A stretch of 64,000 nt of DNA. It comes from Mariannaea sp. PMI_226. Lineage: Eukaryota > Ascomycota > Sordariomycetes > Hypocreales > Nectriaceae. Shown here one piece after another: positions 33,886 to 45,118 of the stretch. The notes beneath the pieces were generated by a model that made no database searches, had not been told where the DNA came from, and saw only the letters and a program-made list of their open reading frames with translations. Location of the stretch: positions 496,001 through 560,000 of the forward strand of contig JANFOG010000004.1 in the NCBI GenBank assembly GCA_024336345.1. The letters are read 5' to 3'. The translations under genes were made by a program, and so were the position numbers. The first letter of the stretch is position 1; each line of letters starts with the position of its first letter.

Positions 33886-35231
33886 AGGGAGACGGAGACA
33901 AAAAGAGGGAGAGAGAGACGGTGGAGAGGATGTGGGATGAAGGGGAGGAGAAAAAGATTAGTCGAAGAGGGAGGCTGTCGTGTGAGCGATGCAGCAAGGG
34001 TTATAATTTAGGTAGCGGCTAATTAGCTAGGTAGGATTGCGATTTAGCAGATCTGGCTGCACTTGAGAAGGATGACACAGAGGGAAGGGAGGGGAGGGGG
34101 GGGGGGTTTGGTCTCGAGAGGCGCCCCGATTGCGGGGTTGCCGTTGGGGTGGGCTAAACGGTTAGGTACCGAGTCGAGGCAAAGAAAGTTGAAGCACAAG
34201 GGACTGGACCCTCGATTTTAGTGAGGATGGGGTCAGTTGGCCACTAAACGTTGCGGGTTGATTTTTTCACCTTTTCCGTCACCTCTTAGTGAAGTTGTTA
34301 AGTTGGGAAATGTCTAGATACTGGGTATGTTTGGCAGTGACTTGTTAAATTACAGGACAATGAGGGTTGTATGACGGGTACGATTTAAAAGAAACCAAAG
34401 AAAACATAAAGATGAAAAAAAAAAAATCAACAAAAACAGGGAATGAGACTTGCAAGGCACATAACGTCAATACATACGTTCCCAGACTGACCCTCATGGT
34501 TGGACGCTCATGATTGTTGGGAGGGAGGGATGGATGGATGCTCGCTCCCTTATCCGTATCCGTATTCTTTGGGAACCACACCAATCGATTGATTAAGCAG
34601 GTGTTAAATTACGTCAGTTTTCCAAGGATGCCAACCATAAGACGTCGATCCATGAGGCATGAGACGACCCCTGGTTTTTTTCTCCCTGGGACACGTGATC
34701 TACCAGTTCAGGGGAGAGAGGGGATTTTTCAGCTCGTCTTCTACCATTAGCCATGTTAAATGATTCTCAAGTTTTTGTCAAGTACCTTAAGCAGGTAGGC
34801 AAGTTAGCTCGAGCAAGCTTTGTTTGTGTGATTATTGTGGTCGAGAATGAACAGGTTCGGGTTGCTCAAATGTTGACCTCATGCAAAGCTCATCTTAGGA
34901 CAGCTTGAGGGGCTACGTTGTTCCGGCTACCTGACATTACGTACTTTATGAGAATATATATCCAATCGCTCCAAGTCATAGATCTGTATCTGAGATGGCA
35001 TTAATAATATTGCTATCAGGTATGGCAACTGGATACCAACTAACAGTGGTGCTTGTAGTCACATTCCATCCTACATCATGATCAGGAATAGTCAACACCA
35101 CTAGTCAATACATCATGCTTGAACTAAGAAAAAAAAAGTGATTGTACAAGAAGATGGCCTATGAAACATCATAGGGCCAGAAGCTATGTAGATTAGGTAG
35201 TTATAATAAGCATATCATGTCTTAGTTTTCG

Positions 35232-35255
35232 TTCATTCATTCATATCATTCATTC
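35232..35255. repeat. (CATT)n microsatellite
   Basis: Five or six CATT units interrupted by one ATAT, about 110 bp beyond the stop codon of the ankyrin gene. Confidence 0.8.
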
Positions 35256-35365
35256 AATCCCAGTTCGTGAAATATTCGGCCCTTGCCGTTGTTCTCCGGC
35301 GCCAACCCAATCTCTTCCCAAAAAAAAAAAACCCTCAAAAAGACCAAACAAACCAAAAAAAGGGT

Positions 35366-37739
35366 CTACTTATATTTCCATTTGTCAATCAACTCGGCCA
35401 CTTCCGTCAAGTCTCGTTGCAGAGCAACTCCAGCGGGTGTTCCCTGTCGATATACCCCGCCCAAGTCTCTCTCCTCCCACGCGTCATACACAGCACTTGC
35501 GTGTGATTGTCGTGCTCCTTTCTCTAGTAGCAACCGCACAGCGTTGAGGTGGCCTCGCAGCGCCGCGTAGTGCAGTGCTGTTGCCCCTTGGTCGTTGCGT
35601 TGGTTCACGTCTAGCCCTTGCTGCAGAAGGTACCTGAGCGTGGCTTGGTTGGAGGACGCTTCGAAGAGGACCGTGTCGCCGTGAGTTGTGAGCGCACGAG
35701 GATTTGCGCCAAGACGAAGAAGAAGCTGTACCGTCGACAGATGTCCATGTCTAGCAGCGACATGAAGGGCAGTCCGCCCCGGAAAGATGGTGCTCTCCAA
35801 AGATGCACCACTAGAAACTAGTCGAATGATGATATCATCCCTCCCGTGCTGCGCAGCAACGTGAACCGGCGTTGTCTGTGGCTCTGGGACTTGGTATCCG
35901 TCATCGCTCATACTGTCCCGACTCACAGTCGATAACGGCATTCTCGTACCGACATCAAGTAATGCATTTACCAGTTTCAGATCGCCCGCCTTGACGGCAT
36001 GTGAAAGCACGCTCATTCCATCCGGCCCAATGCGCTCCGTATCCGCACCCAACTTGATCAGCCGCCTTGCGCTATCACCGTTGCTAAGTTTCGCGGCCAC
36101 CAACAATGGAGTCTCGCACGCCCGGTCTAGGGGGTCAACCGGCGCTCCAAAGGATGCAAGAAGCTGTAAGATGTGTGGCTTATCCTTGTGCGCCGCCATA
36201 TGCATCGCCGTGTAACCGGACTGGCTGGGACATGCAGACGGGTCTGCTCCATGAGCCAGCAAGTACCGCACCGTTTCGTCGTGGCCTGTGGATGCGGCGG
36301 CGAGGAGAGGAGTGTTGCCGTCACGACTGGCCTTATTAGGATCGGCACCGCTGTCAACGAGAACAGCGGTGATAGCAGTACAGCCTAGGGTGATGGACAA
36401 GGTCAAAGGTGTGTGGTCAAGCAGGACACGATCAACATTTGCGCCGCGGGATATCAGAAGCTGAGTGAACTCTTGGTTACGCATGGAAATGGCCATGTGA
36501 AGCGCAGTCTTACCGTTCGGCTGACGGATCTCGAGGTTCGCATCGGCCTGTATTAGCTTCGTGGCTAAGTTCCATCTGTTGTGATAGATAGCTACTTGTA
36601 GTGGCGTACGGCCATCCTCGTCATCCACAATGTTCAGGTTCGCGCCGGCTTTGATGAGAACATCTAAAGTTTCGTCATCGACAACGTTAGAGGCTGCCGA
36701 GTGGTGCAGTGCAGTGCGCCCTTCATTATCTATGGCGTCGACGCGTGCGCCGAGATGTAACACGAGAGTGGCAAATTGTTCTGAGAAGCCGCACTTGATG
36801 CCTCGTATGAGCGCAGTTTCACCCTTGATGGTGGGTTCATCGACGTCCGCGCCGGCAACAACGAGGAGAGCAGCGATAAGCAGGTGTGCTTGATCAAACG
36901 CGCGGTGGAGAGGCGACAGCATTGATCCTGGTAGGAGGATGTTGGGATCGGCTCTATCAAGCAGGATCTTGAACACCGCCTCTACGTCGGTCCTCTCTAT
37001 AGCACCGTGGAGTTGCTGCGCGATCTCCAACTCCTGTTTATAGACAACTCCAGGGGGCGGAACAAGAGTGTCGAGGAGGACCTGTATCTCTGCAGAATCG
37101 CTCACTCGAGGAAGCACACGATTCCGCTGGCTGGGTGAACTGAAGCGTCGACCAAGTTCCCTTAGAGCCTCATCCACGCTGGCATCGGGTTCAATAACGC
37201 GGCGCCTGCTAAGCTCATCGTTGAAGCTATAACCTGATCTGATGTTTGAATGTTAGTCAACATGAATGGACTCAGACTAAAGTAGGGAGAGCTGGAGCCA
37301 CTTACCTTGTCGCAGTGTTGAGAAGAGTATGGAGAGATGCCTGGTGGGTGCGCATTTGCCCTAGAGACTCCTTGAGGGCAGGCTCGTTCCACACGATAAT
37401 GAGGTGTGGTTCGGCGAAATCGATGCCACTATCTCGATCTTGCGCCTTGATTCGCTTGACAGCACCACGAAGTTGATGGACGTCTTTGGAGACGGAATAG
37501 ATGTACTTGTTCTTGTTAGCTCTCACACTTTCCACACCACCATCCGTCGCTTTGCTGAGGTCATGAACCCTCTCGAGTGCATCTGCAACAGCGTGGCACT
37601 CTTTTGCCAGAGCTGACAAGGTGACAGGACCAGTGTTGAGACAGTTGGCGATAGCCGAGCAGTCGTCGGCGACTTGGCGACATGCTGCAATCAAGTCCTC
37701 CAGGGTCTCCTGCTCGAGGCGACTCGGAAGAGGATCCAT
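35366..37739 (-). CDS. Ankyrin-repeat protein with a helical N-terminal domain
   Basis: The inferred protein has 768 residues in two exons, with a 67-nt intron at 37239-37305. The second possible acceptor, six bases on, would bring an immediate stop, so the first ATCAG is used. Residues 1-~145 are predicted helical (LEDLIAACRQVADDC, LSALAKECHAVADALERV) and recall the helical N-terminal domains of fungal STAND proteins. About 14 ankyrin repeats fill residues ~215-760 (for example GRTALHVAARHGHLSTVQLLL and GATALHYAALRGHLNAVRLLL). There is no NACHT/NB-ARC P-loop, membrane segment or signal peptide. The role is unknown, and protein binding through the ankyrin solenoid is the only safe statement. 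The ORF is open further upstream but lacks another ATG, so 37739 is the start. Confidence 0.85.
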
Positions 37740-39391
37740 ACTGGGGGGGTGATAGATAGGCAGATACAAAACAGGCACCGAAGTATGGACAAGTTCCCCA
37801 GAAACGGGCGTGTCTTTTTTGGTATCCCTGGCCAAGGCCGCGAAGGTAGGCGACACACGCGAGGCTACAGATTGAGCCCCCCTCCTACCAGGAGTAGCAG
37901 CCGTTTTGCAGTCCTGCGTCGCGGTCCTCCCACAACACCAGTAGCACTTTGAGGAGAGAAACGAGATTTGCAAAGGGGGAGAGGAGGGGGAGGGGGGTTC
38001 ATGTGAAGAACTTCAGAGGACAATTTTTTTTTACATTAGTTACCGGAGCTGGACATGGTATTCAAGTGGCTTGATATGGAAGCTGAGCCGTCCAAGTGTT
38101 AGCGCCGCTAGCGCAGGGAAACGAGGAAGCCCCAGGCACCGGTACCTGGTACGGGCTGTTGCTCTGTACATACAGAGTAGTACGAGCTGAGTCCTGGAAT
38201 CGGAATAAGATGCAAGTACCGAAGTAGACTACAGCAATGGATAATCTGACTACTAACTGTGCCTTACGTTAGTATATGTACTTTGTAATGACCAAGGTGC
38301 TTGCAGTCGTTCATTTATCGAGGTAGCGTCTGTAAGTTGACACTTGGTGCTGGAAGATCTCAATGTTTTGGATACTACACGGCTCACAACTCTCATATAA
38401 TAAAGGTGTCTTGTCTTGCCTGTCATATTATTATTTTTTGTGTTTTCGCCTGGAGACCTGGCGAAGAAAAGGTGGCCTCTCCCATCTCTTCAGTGGCTTG
38501 ACTCGGTTTGTTTCTCAGGCTCTCGAATCTACCTTGTGCTTCGTGCTGATTTGATTCTCCTATGTGCGTGTGTGTGTGTGTGCTTCCCAATGGCTTGCTT
38601 GGCGCCAACCAGCGGCGTGTCATCCTCTCCACACACTTTGCCCAGTGTGACATCCATGCTACTGTTTCTCCCTCCATATCTGCATGTGGGCTGACCAGGA
38701 GGTAATCCCTCACTGGTAACTACTGTACCAGTACAGATTACTGGTGCCCGCAGACGCTCAATACGTTCGTTGTACTTGGTCACGGAGTCCAGACATTCTT
38801 CCCATGAGGGAGTGAAACTGAAACACGGAAATTGGACATGTTGAAGCACGTCGATCATTTTCTAACCCGCCACCCCCGTCTAGAGGTTGAAATCCAGCCC
38901 AAAGTATGCCCATATTATACGTTGGTTGATTGTGCACTCTTCAAATGGTCCAAGGGCATCCATGCTCTGTCAGATCTATCCGCCAATGGAGCCACAAGGC
39001 TGTATGGTTAGGCTCTGGGCCTTTCCCGGGTCGCCGGTGATACATTTCATCCGGGGCTAGAGCCAATGAGCTATCTCTCTTATTTGAATGCCGTAAAGTC
39101 AACCTGAGCTCTGGTTGCGTCACTATTGAGGCCTGGCCTACGACTCTAGAAGGCGTAATTATAGTTAACTCATAATTCGATATTCTATTCATTGACTCAT
39201 TCTTCTTTTTGACGCCATTATTGTACTTTTTGGCTTCGCTCTCGATTCGCTTCGAAGGCAAGCATTGACCAACTATAAGATAATCCTCTTAGCCTAATCA
39301 TAAGACTGCACTCACGGTGGCTGGATTACTCTGGACAGAGTCGGCAAACGACGCCTCAGGTCCGAGGCCGCCGCCACCGCCACGAGACACC
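37740..39391. other. Divergent intergenic region ankyrin / MIX23
   Basis: These 1.65 kb lie between divergent genes. They hold a (GT)8 run at 38567-38582, the palindrome-rich GCGCCGCTAGCGC near 38102 and a TACAGAGTA-like word near 38170. I see no gene. Confidence 0.45.
38567..38582. repeat. (GT)n microsatellite
   Basis: Eight uninterrupted GT units. Confidence 0.9.
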
Positions 39392-40076
39392 ATGGCTCAG
39401 CCATCATCGCAGCCCATATTGTCACCGAGGTTCTGCTTCTCTACTGGGACTGTTCGAGGCAAGTTGCATCAACCCCCCCGGGTTTTATACATAACCTTCC
39501 GCTGACTTGAATCAAGATTTCTTGAGACTCTCAAGGTCGTCAATAGATGACTCCATCACCCAAAACCTCAATGCGCTGGTGACGCCGGCCCGCGCCGGCT
39601 TCGACCCTTCCTCCACCTCTGAACGCTCTCGGGCACCGGCTTCACGACAGGTCGATCCGCAAGCGTGTGCAAACTTCCAGGACAAGGTGCTATACCCATC
39701 ATGGCAAGCTAGGACCGAAGTATTGAACTACTGCGCCCTCGTTGCTGTGAGCCCGGATCCTGACGACCCAGAACGGACATTGCGCGAGATCGAACACCAA
39801 AAAGATAGCCAGCGAGTGGTGAACGAACGATTAGATCCTTATTCGGGTAGATTCTTCCCGCGAGAAGCTCGAACCGAGATGCTGGCTTCACTTATCCGTC
39901 AGGAAAGAGGAGTCGAAAGCATCGTACGACATCGAACTTGGTCGCTGGTCAAGGAACGCTGCGGCGACAGTGCTGATACGTGGGAGGACGCTATGAGCAA
40001 TTGGAAGCAAAGGCAAACCCCAAGAAGCTCGGCGAACTTGGGTGGGGAAGATTGCAAGGACTGGGAGAACATTTGA
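39392..40076 (+). CDS. MIX23: MIX23 / Cid2-family mitochondrial protein
   Basis: The protein has 208 residues in two exons, joined across a 58-nt GC-AG intron at 39459-39516 (donor G|GCAAGT, branch CTGAC, acceptor CAAG). Family members (S. pombe Cid2, yeast Mix23) are small Cys-containing proteins of the intermembrane space linked to protein import. The conserved N-terminal block spans the junction (SPRFCFSTGTVRDFLRLSRSS...NLNALVTP). The core EVLNYCALVAVSPDPDDPERTLREIE and VNERLDPYSGRFFPREARTE covers ~90-160, followed by the C-terminal Cys segment (KERCGDSADTW). The start gives MAQPSSQPILSP. Upstream in-frame codons exist but no ATG. The gene precedes NAT1 on the same strand by ~1 kb. Confidence 0.87.
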
Positions 40077-41068
40077 ACATGAACACAATGCACTCTCTGG
40101 AGGCCGTAAGAGGCTGGTCGGTGGGTGATTGGCATAATGTTCTCGTTGTTGTGTTTGTACACACAACCTCCGTACCATACTGCAACGAAAGAGATGAGAA
40201 CTGTATTATTAGGTAAATAGTGTAACTCGACCCTGTATGATCTCAAAACTAGATTTATTAAAGAATTTCTACTCTGATTTCCTTCCGTTGCAGAGCGAAA
40301 GCTGGATTACCCTCTGTATCTAACTTACTTGTAAGTATCTGGGTAAGCATTGTACCTCAGGTAGGTATGATGTGAAGTTCTCGCCAATATTGTGAATTAG
40401 TCACGTTGCAGACCCGAGGTCAGTAAATTGAAGAATTCATGTTTTCATAATTCTTCCACTGTCATCCTCGTAATTTCAGGTGAAATAGTTGTTACCACTC
40501 AATGGACCAAAGAAAGACGTCGACCGCTTCTGAGTGTAAGGCAATAGTAGGTTGGTAAAGTAGCCTGCATACTACCATAATGTGCATAATGGTTCCCACC
40601 AACTACACACAATGGAATGTGCCTAAGGCTCCGAGGCTCCGAGAATCTGCCGACAATTACTGCAAGCTGCAGAATTACTGTCCACACTCGCACAAGGAAA
40701 TGCGTTCTGACATTTTGTCTTCGTTTGGCCGTAATTACCAAACCCTTCTTGCAGTCATTTGGCTAAGGGTAGCCGCCTTCTTTTTCCTTTTTCCTTCTTC
40801 TTCTTCTCTCCTCCCCTCCTCCCTTTCTACTTTCCTTCGCCCACGTCCCACGGTGGAGATCGCCCGGACCGAGTCTCCCTCTTCACTTCGTGCTTTGCCC
40901 CAAAAGCCGGTTCACCCCACTCCTATTCCCACATCCCACTTCGCTTGCTTTCCAACAGCTTGCGATCGATTCCCCAACCCTCGTCGCCCGGGCATCCTAA
41001 CGCTCCGCAACCGGCTGCCATTGGCAAACTCCTCTTTCTCACTGTCACCTCAGTCACCATAATCTACG
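40077..41068. other. Intergenic region MIX23 / NAT1
   Basis: The right part (about 40.77-41.06 kb) is a pyrimidine-rich leader with TTC/TCC runs before the NAT1 start. No gene is supported. Confidence 0.45.
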
Positions 41069-43652
41069 ATGCCGCAACCCCTTGCCTCGAAGGAGGCGGC
41101 CCTCTTTCGCTCCGTCATTCGCAGCTATGAGGACAAGCAGTACAAGAGAGGACTCAAGTCCGCAGAGCTCATCCTCAAGAAGCACCCTAAGCATGGCGAC
41201 ACCACTGCCATGAAGGCCCTGATTTTGAATTCACAGGGAAAAGTTGAGGAGGCATTTGCATTGGGCAAGGAGGCTTTGACAATGGACATGAAGTCGCATA
41301 TCTGCTGGCACGTGTACGGTTTATTGTATCGAGCAAACAAGAACTTTGAGGAGGCAATCAAGGCATACAAGTTTGCTCTCCGTCTTGAGCCCGAGTCTGC
41401 CCAGATCCAGCGAGACCTGGCTACATTGCAGGTCCAGATGCGTGACTATCAGGGTTACATTCAAAGTCGAACTGCAATGCTCCAGGCCAAGCCACAGCTG
41501 CGACAGAGCTGGACTGCTCTTGCTATTGCCCACCACCTGTCCGGAAACCCGAACGAGGCCGAGAAGGTCTTGACAACATATGAGGGCACACTTAAGAGCA
41601 CCCCTTCTCGTTCTGATCTGGAGCATTCTGAAGGCATCATGTACAAGAATTTCCTCATCGCAGAGCAAGGCGACTATGAGCGGGCGTTGGAGCATTTGAA
41701 TACCGCGGCCAAGCATAACCTCGATCGCTTGGCTGTGATGGAAGCCCGGGCTGAGTATCTTTCCAAGCTGGGGAGGAAGGAGGAGGCTGCCAAGGCTTAC
41801 AGGGCACTGCTCGACAGGAATTCGGAAAGGTCAACGTATTACGAACAGCTCATTGAGGTTCTCGACATTCCCTCAGATGACACCAATGCCCGAAAGGCCA
41901 TTTACGACGAGTATGCCAAGAAGTTCCCTCGATGTGATGCAGCGAGGCGGTTACCACTGGACTTCCTTTCAGGTGAGCGGATCTGATGATGCCGACAAAC
42001 CGCCGATCAATCCACTAACACTTTTGATAGGTGACGACTTTGAGGAAGCCGCCGAAGCATACCTGACTCTCATGTTCAACAAAGGCGTTCCGTCGACCTT
42101 TGCCAATCTCAAACATCTTTACTCCGACGTGTCCAAGAAGGAGACCCTGGCCGAGCTAGCCGAAGAGTATCTGCAATCACAAACTGGTGATTCATCGAGT
42201 AAGGACAAGGGAGAAGCTGCAGCAATCTACTACCTTGCGCAGCACCACAACTACCACCTGAGTCGGAATCTGGTAGAGGCTATGAAATACATTGATAAGG
42301 CCATTGAGAAGGACCCAAAGAGCGTAGACTTCCACATGACCAAGGCGCGAATTCTAAAACACGAGGGTAATCTGCAAAAGGCCGCTGAAGTGATGGACTA
42401 TGCCCGCAAACTTGACCTCAAGGATCGATACATCAACACCAAGGCAGCCAAGTACCAACTTCGAAACAACGAAAACAACAAAGCTGTGAAGACAGTGGGA
42501 CTCTTCACTCGCGCGGATAGCGTTGGTGGACCTATCGCGGACCTTTTGGATATGCAGTGTGTTTGGTATTTGACCGAGGACGGTGAAGCATACGCAAGGC
42601 AAGGCAACATTGGCATGGCTCTCAAACGATTTCACGCCGTCTTCAACATCTTTGATGTCTGGCACGAGGATCAGTTCGATTTCCACACGTTCTCTCTCAG
42701 GAAAGGCCAGGTTCGCGCATACATAGACATGATCCGCTGGGAGGACCACTTGCGGGACCACCCGTTCTTCTCCCGGGCCGCTCTTGATGCTGTTGGTATC
42801 TACCTGAAGCTGGCGGACAAGCCCTCAGAAAACGGTGTAAATGGAACAAGCGATGCCCCTGAGGATGCTGCCGCCAAGAAGAAGGCTGCCAAGAAGGCTA
42901 AGAAGGAGCTCCAGCGACAGGAGCGCGAGGCTCTGGAGAGACAGGCTAAGCAAGATCCCAACAAGAGCAGCAAGGACGGAGAGGTGAAAAAGAAGGATGA
43001 GGACCCACTTGGACTGAAGCTGGCCGAGACCACTGATCCTCTGGGCGAGGCAATGAAATTCATCAATCACCTGCTTCAATTCAGCCCCAAAAACATTGAT
43101 GCCCAGTTTGCTGGGTTCGAGGTTTACATGCAGCGCAGTAAGTTTTTTCTTGATTCTGCGAAGAGAGGTGGATCACTCATTTACTGACTCAATTTTCCTG
43201 TAATAGAGAAGTATGTTCTTGCGTTGCGCTGCCTGACCTCGGCACTTGGACTTGATCCTAAATCAACCAAGGTGCATGAGCAGGCTGTAGCTTTCCGACA
43301 GCTCCTCAACACGGCAAACAACGACATACCCCCTAAGGTATTGGAGGTTCTGAAGGCTGAGTTCAAGACCATCGAGTCCACGGCAGACTTGAACAAGTAC
43401 AACGACGAGTATGAAGCTGCCAATAAAAGCAGCGCCCCCCATGTGATTTCCGCCATCAGGACAAGGAAGCTGCTAGGCCAGGACAAGGCGAAGTGTGAAA
43501 CCTCTCTCATCAAGGTGCTTGATCTCGCTGGCACCGAGTTTAAGGATGCCATTGACGCCCTTGAAACGCTGAAGAGTTGGAAATCATCTCAGGTGGAGGC
43601 TTTCAAGAAGGTGGCTCTTCAAAAATGGCCCGAGGTTACGAGACTCGCATAG
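41069..43652 (+). CDS. NAT1: NatA auxiliary subunit Nat1 (NAA15)
   Basis: Three exons encode 818 residues. The introns are 41973-42030 and 43138-43206. Nat1 anchors the catalytic Ard1/Naa10 subunit to the ribosome for co-translational N-terminal acetylation. The protein is a long TPR-type helical solenoid starting MPQPLASKEAALFRSVIRSYEDKQYKRGLKSAELILKKHP-type repeats. The conserved Nat1 block includes KSHICWHVYGLLYRANKNFEEAIKAY, the later GQVRAYIDMIRWED region near residue 560, and a Lys-rich basic stretch (~600-640, AAKKKAAKKAKKE) of the kind that contacts ribosomal RNA. The length is near the yeast value of ~854. The junctions rebuild LSGDDFEEAAEAYL and MQRKKYVLALRCL in frame. Confidence 0.94.
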
Positions 43653-45118
43653 GAAAGAGGCGGGCGAGAAGTATTGAGGAATTAACGGATGCGAATAGCT
43701 CTGAATCACGGGGTCAACGAATAGGCAAACGAAAGGGAATGATGGGAACGCATGGAGACTGACATGGGAGTCTGTATGCAGACGAATGGGCTGGTGCAAA
43801 GGAATAGCGAGTACAGCTAGTGTACATGAGAGTACTTTTTTCAAGGTAGACGTTGCGGGTTCTAGACTGGGCGGCAGACGGATGCATGGAATTTCCTGCA
43901 GCTAGCAGAGGAGATGGACGACTGGCTGAGGCGGCAGTTTCTCTTGGATTACTGTATGTGGAAAAGGAGTTGAGATGGCCCAACCCGTTGGAAGTAAAGA
44001 AAACAAAATTCATAAAATTGATTCACCTAAGAGGCATTTCCGGGCTTCCCCTTGAATGAAATACCTACATCCTCATAGTCGAGGCAAAGTACAATACGCA
44101 TACAATTTTTTTTTTTCTTTTTCCTTTATTTTCTTCCAGCAACCATAGGCCGAGATGAAGCAGCTTACCGCCCGCATCTGGATGATAGATGTGGGTAATA
44201 ATGTTGATTCCAGACTGGTGGTCGCCGTTAAGGGGAGGTGGGGAAGACGGGATCTTGGGAAGCTGGGAACGCTCCGTTCAGCGGACACAATCTTGCACCG
44301 GTGCCCCGCGGACACCCCAAGTTACAACGCCGTTTCCTTACGTCGAAGTATTATGCTCCGTCCTCCGTCTCCGTACCTAGGTACTGTAGGAAAGGTAATA
44401 TGTACACTGGGACAGTACCCTGCTAGACCACAGTACTGTACACCTTACAGGGGTGTCGTCTGATGCACAAATCACAAAGGCCTGGTGATGTTGAGGCACA
44501 TGCCCCTGCCCCAGGTTACCTATTTGGGGGGCCTAGGCTCTCCTGGCCTCTGAAGGGTGGCTCCCGTCAACGTCAGCGTCAGCGCGGTGGTGCACTAACT
44601 TACCACGTATGAAGCGCAACCGCACTTCGTGCTACCTCAAACTGCTTGTCAACGGATGGCTGCCATAATTCCTTGCATTTCTTTTCTTCCCTCAACCTCT
44701 TTTTTTTTTCCTTCTTATTTTTTCTTCGTCCATCCTTTCTTCACACCTCCTTTTCTAGCTCCTTTCCCTCTTTCAGATTAAATGGAAAGGCTGCTTCTCT
44801 CCTCTTACCTCACCCATTAGCATCCATTCTCCATCTTCCTGTTTCAATCCTCTGATTCACCTTCGCCTCCTGTTTCTCTGAGATTTCTACTGCAGAGAAC
44901 GCGAGCCCACTACCTCCCTTGTTTGGCGTCAAAGCTAACCTCCCGCTGGCACCCAAGCTCCCGCTAGTCGCCCATCACCTACCCAGGCTTTTCTCAATTT
45001 TAGCCTCGGAAGGCTGCCTTGTCAGGACGGCAATTACTGCATTGAAGTGTGAACTGTTTCTCTCCGGCTCTCTCCAGTTCTTTCTTCCCCCATCTCTCCC
45101 TCCCTTACTCCTACGCGA
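43653..45118. other. Intergenic region NAT1 / sphingosine kinase
   Basis: This holds the NAT1 3' UTR and a long kinase promoter. The pyrimidine-rich block at about 44.64-45.12 kb is a likely leader. There are TACCTAGGTACTGTA-type words near 44.37 kb. No gene is supported. Confidence 0.45.

Larger units (their letters stand above)
33824..35365. other. Intergenic region KES1 promoter / ankyrin gene 3' end
   Basis: A purine-rich GGGAGC-type repeat (about 33850-33885) lies in the KES1 leader, a long G run near 34098, and a (CATT)n microsatellite at 35232-35255. No gene is supported. Confidence 0.45.

Noticed and set aside
38985..39075. GC-rich stretch resembling a structured RNA
   Set aside because: No cloverleaf, 5S rRNA motifs or polymerase III boxes could be laid out.
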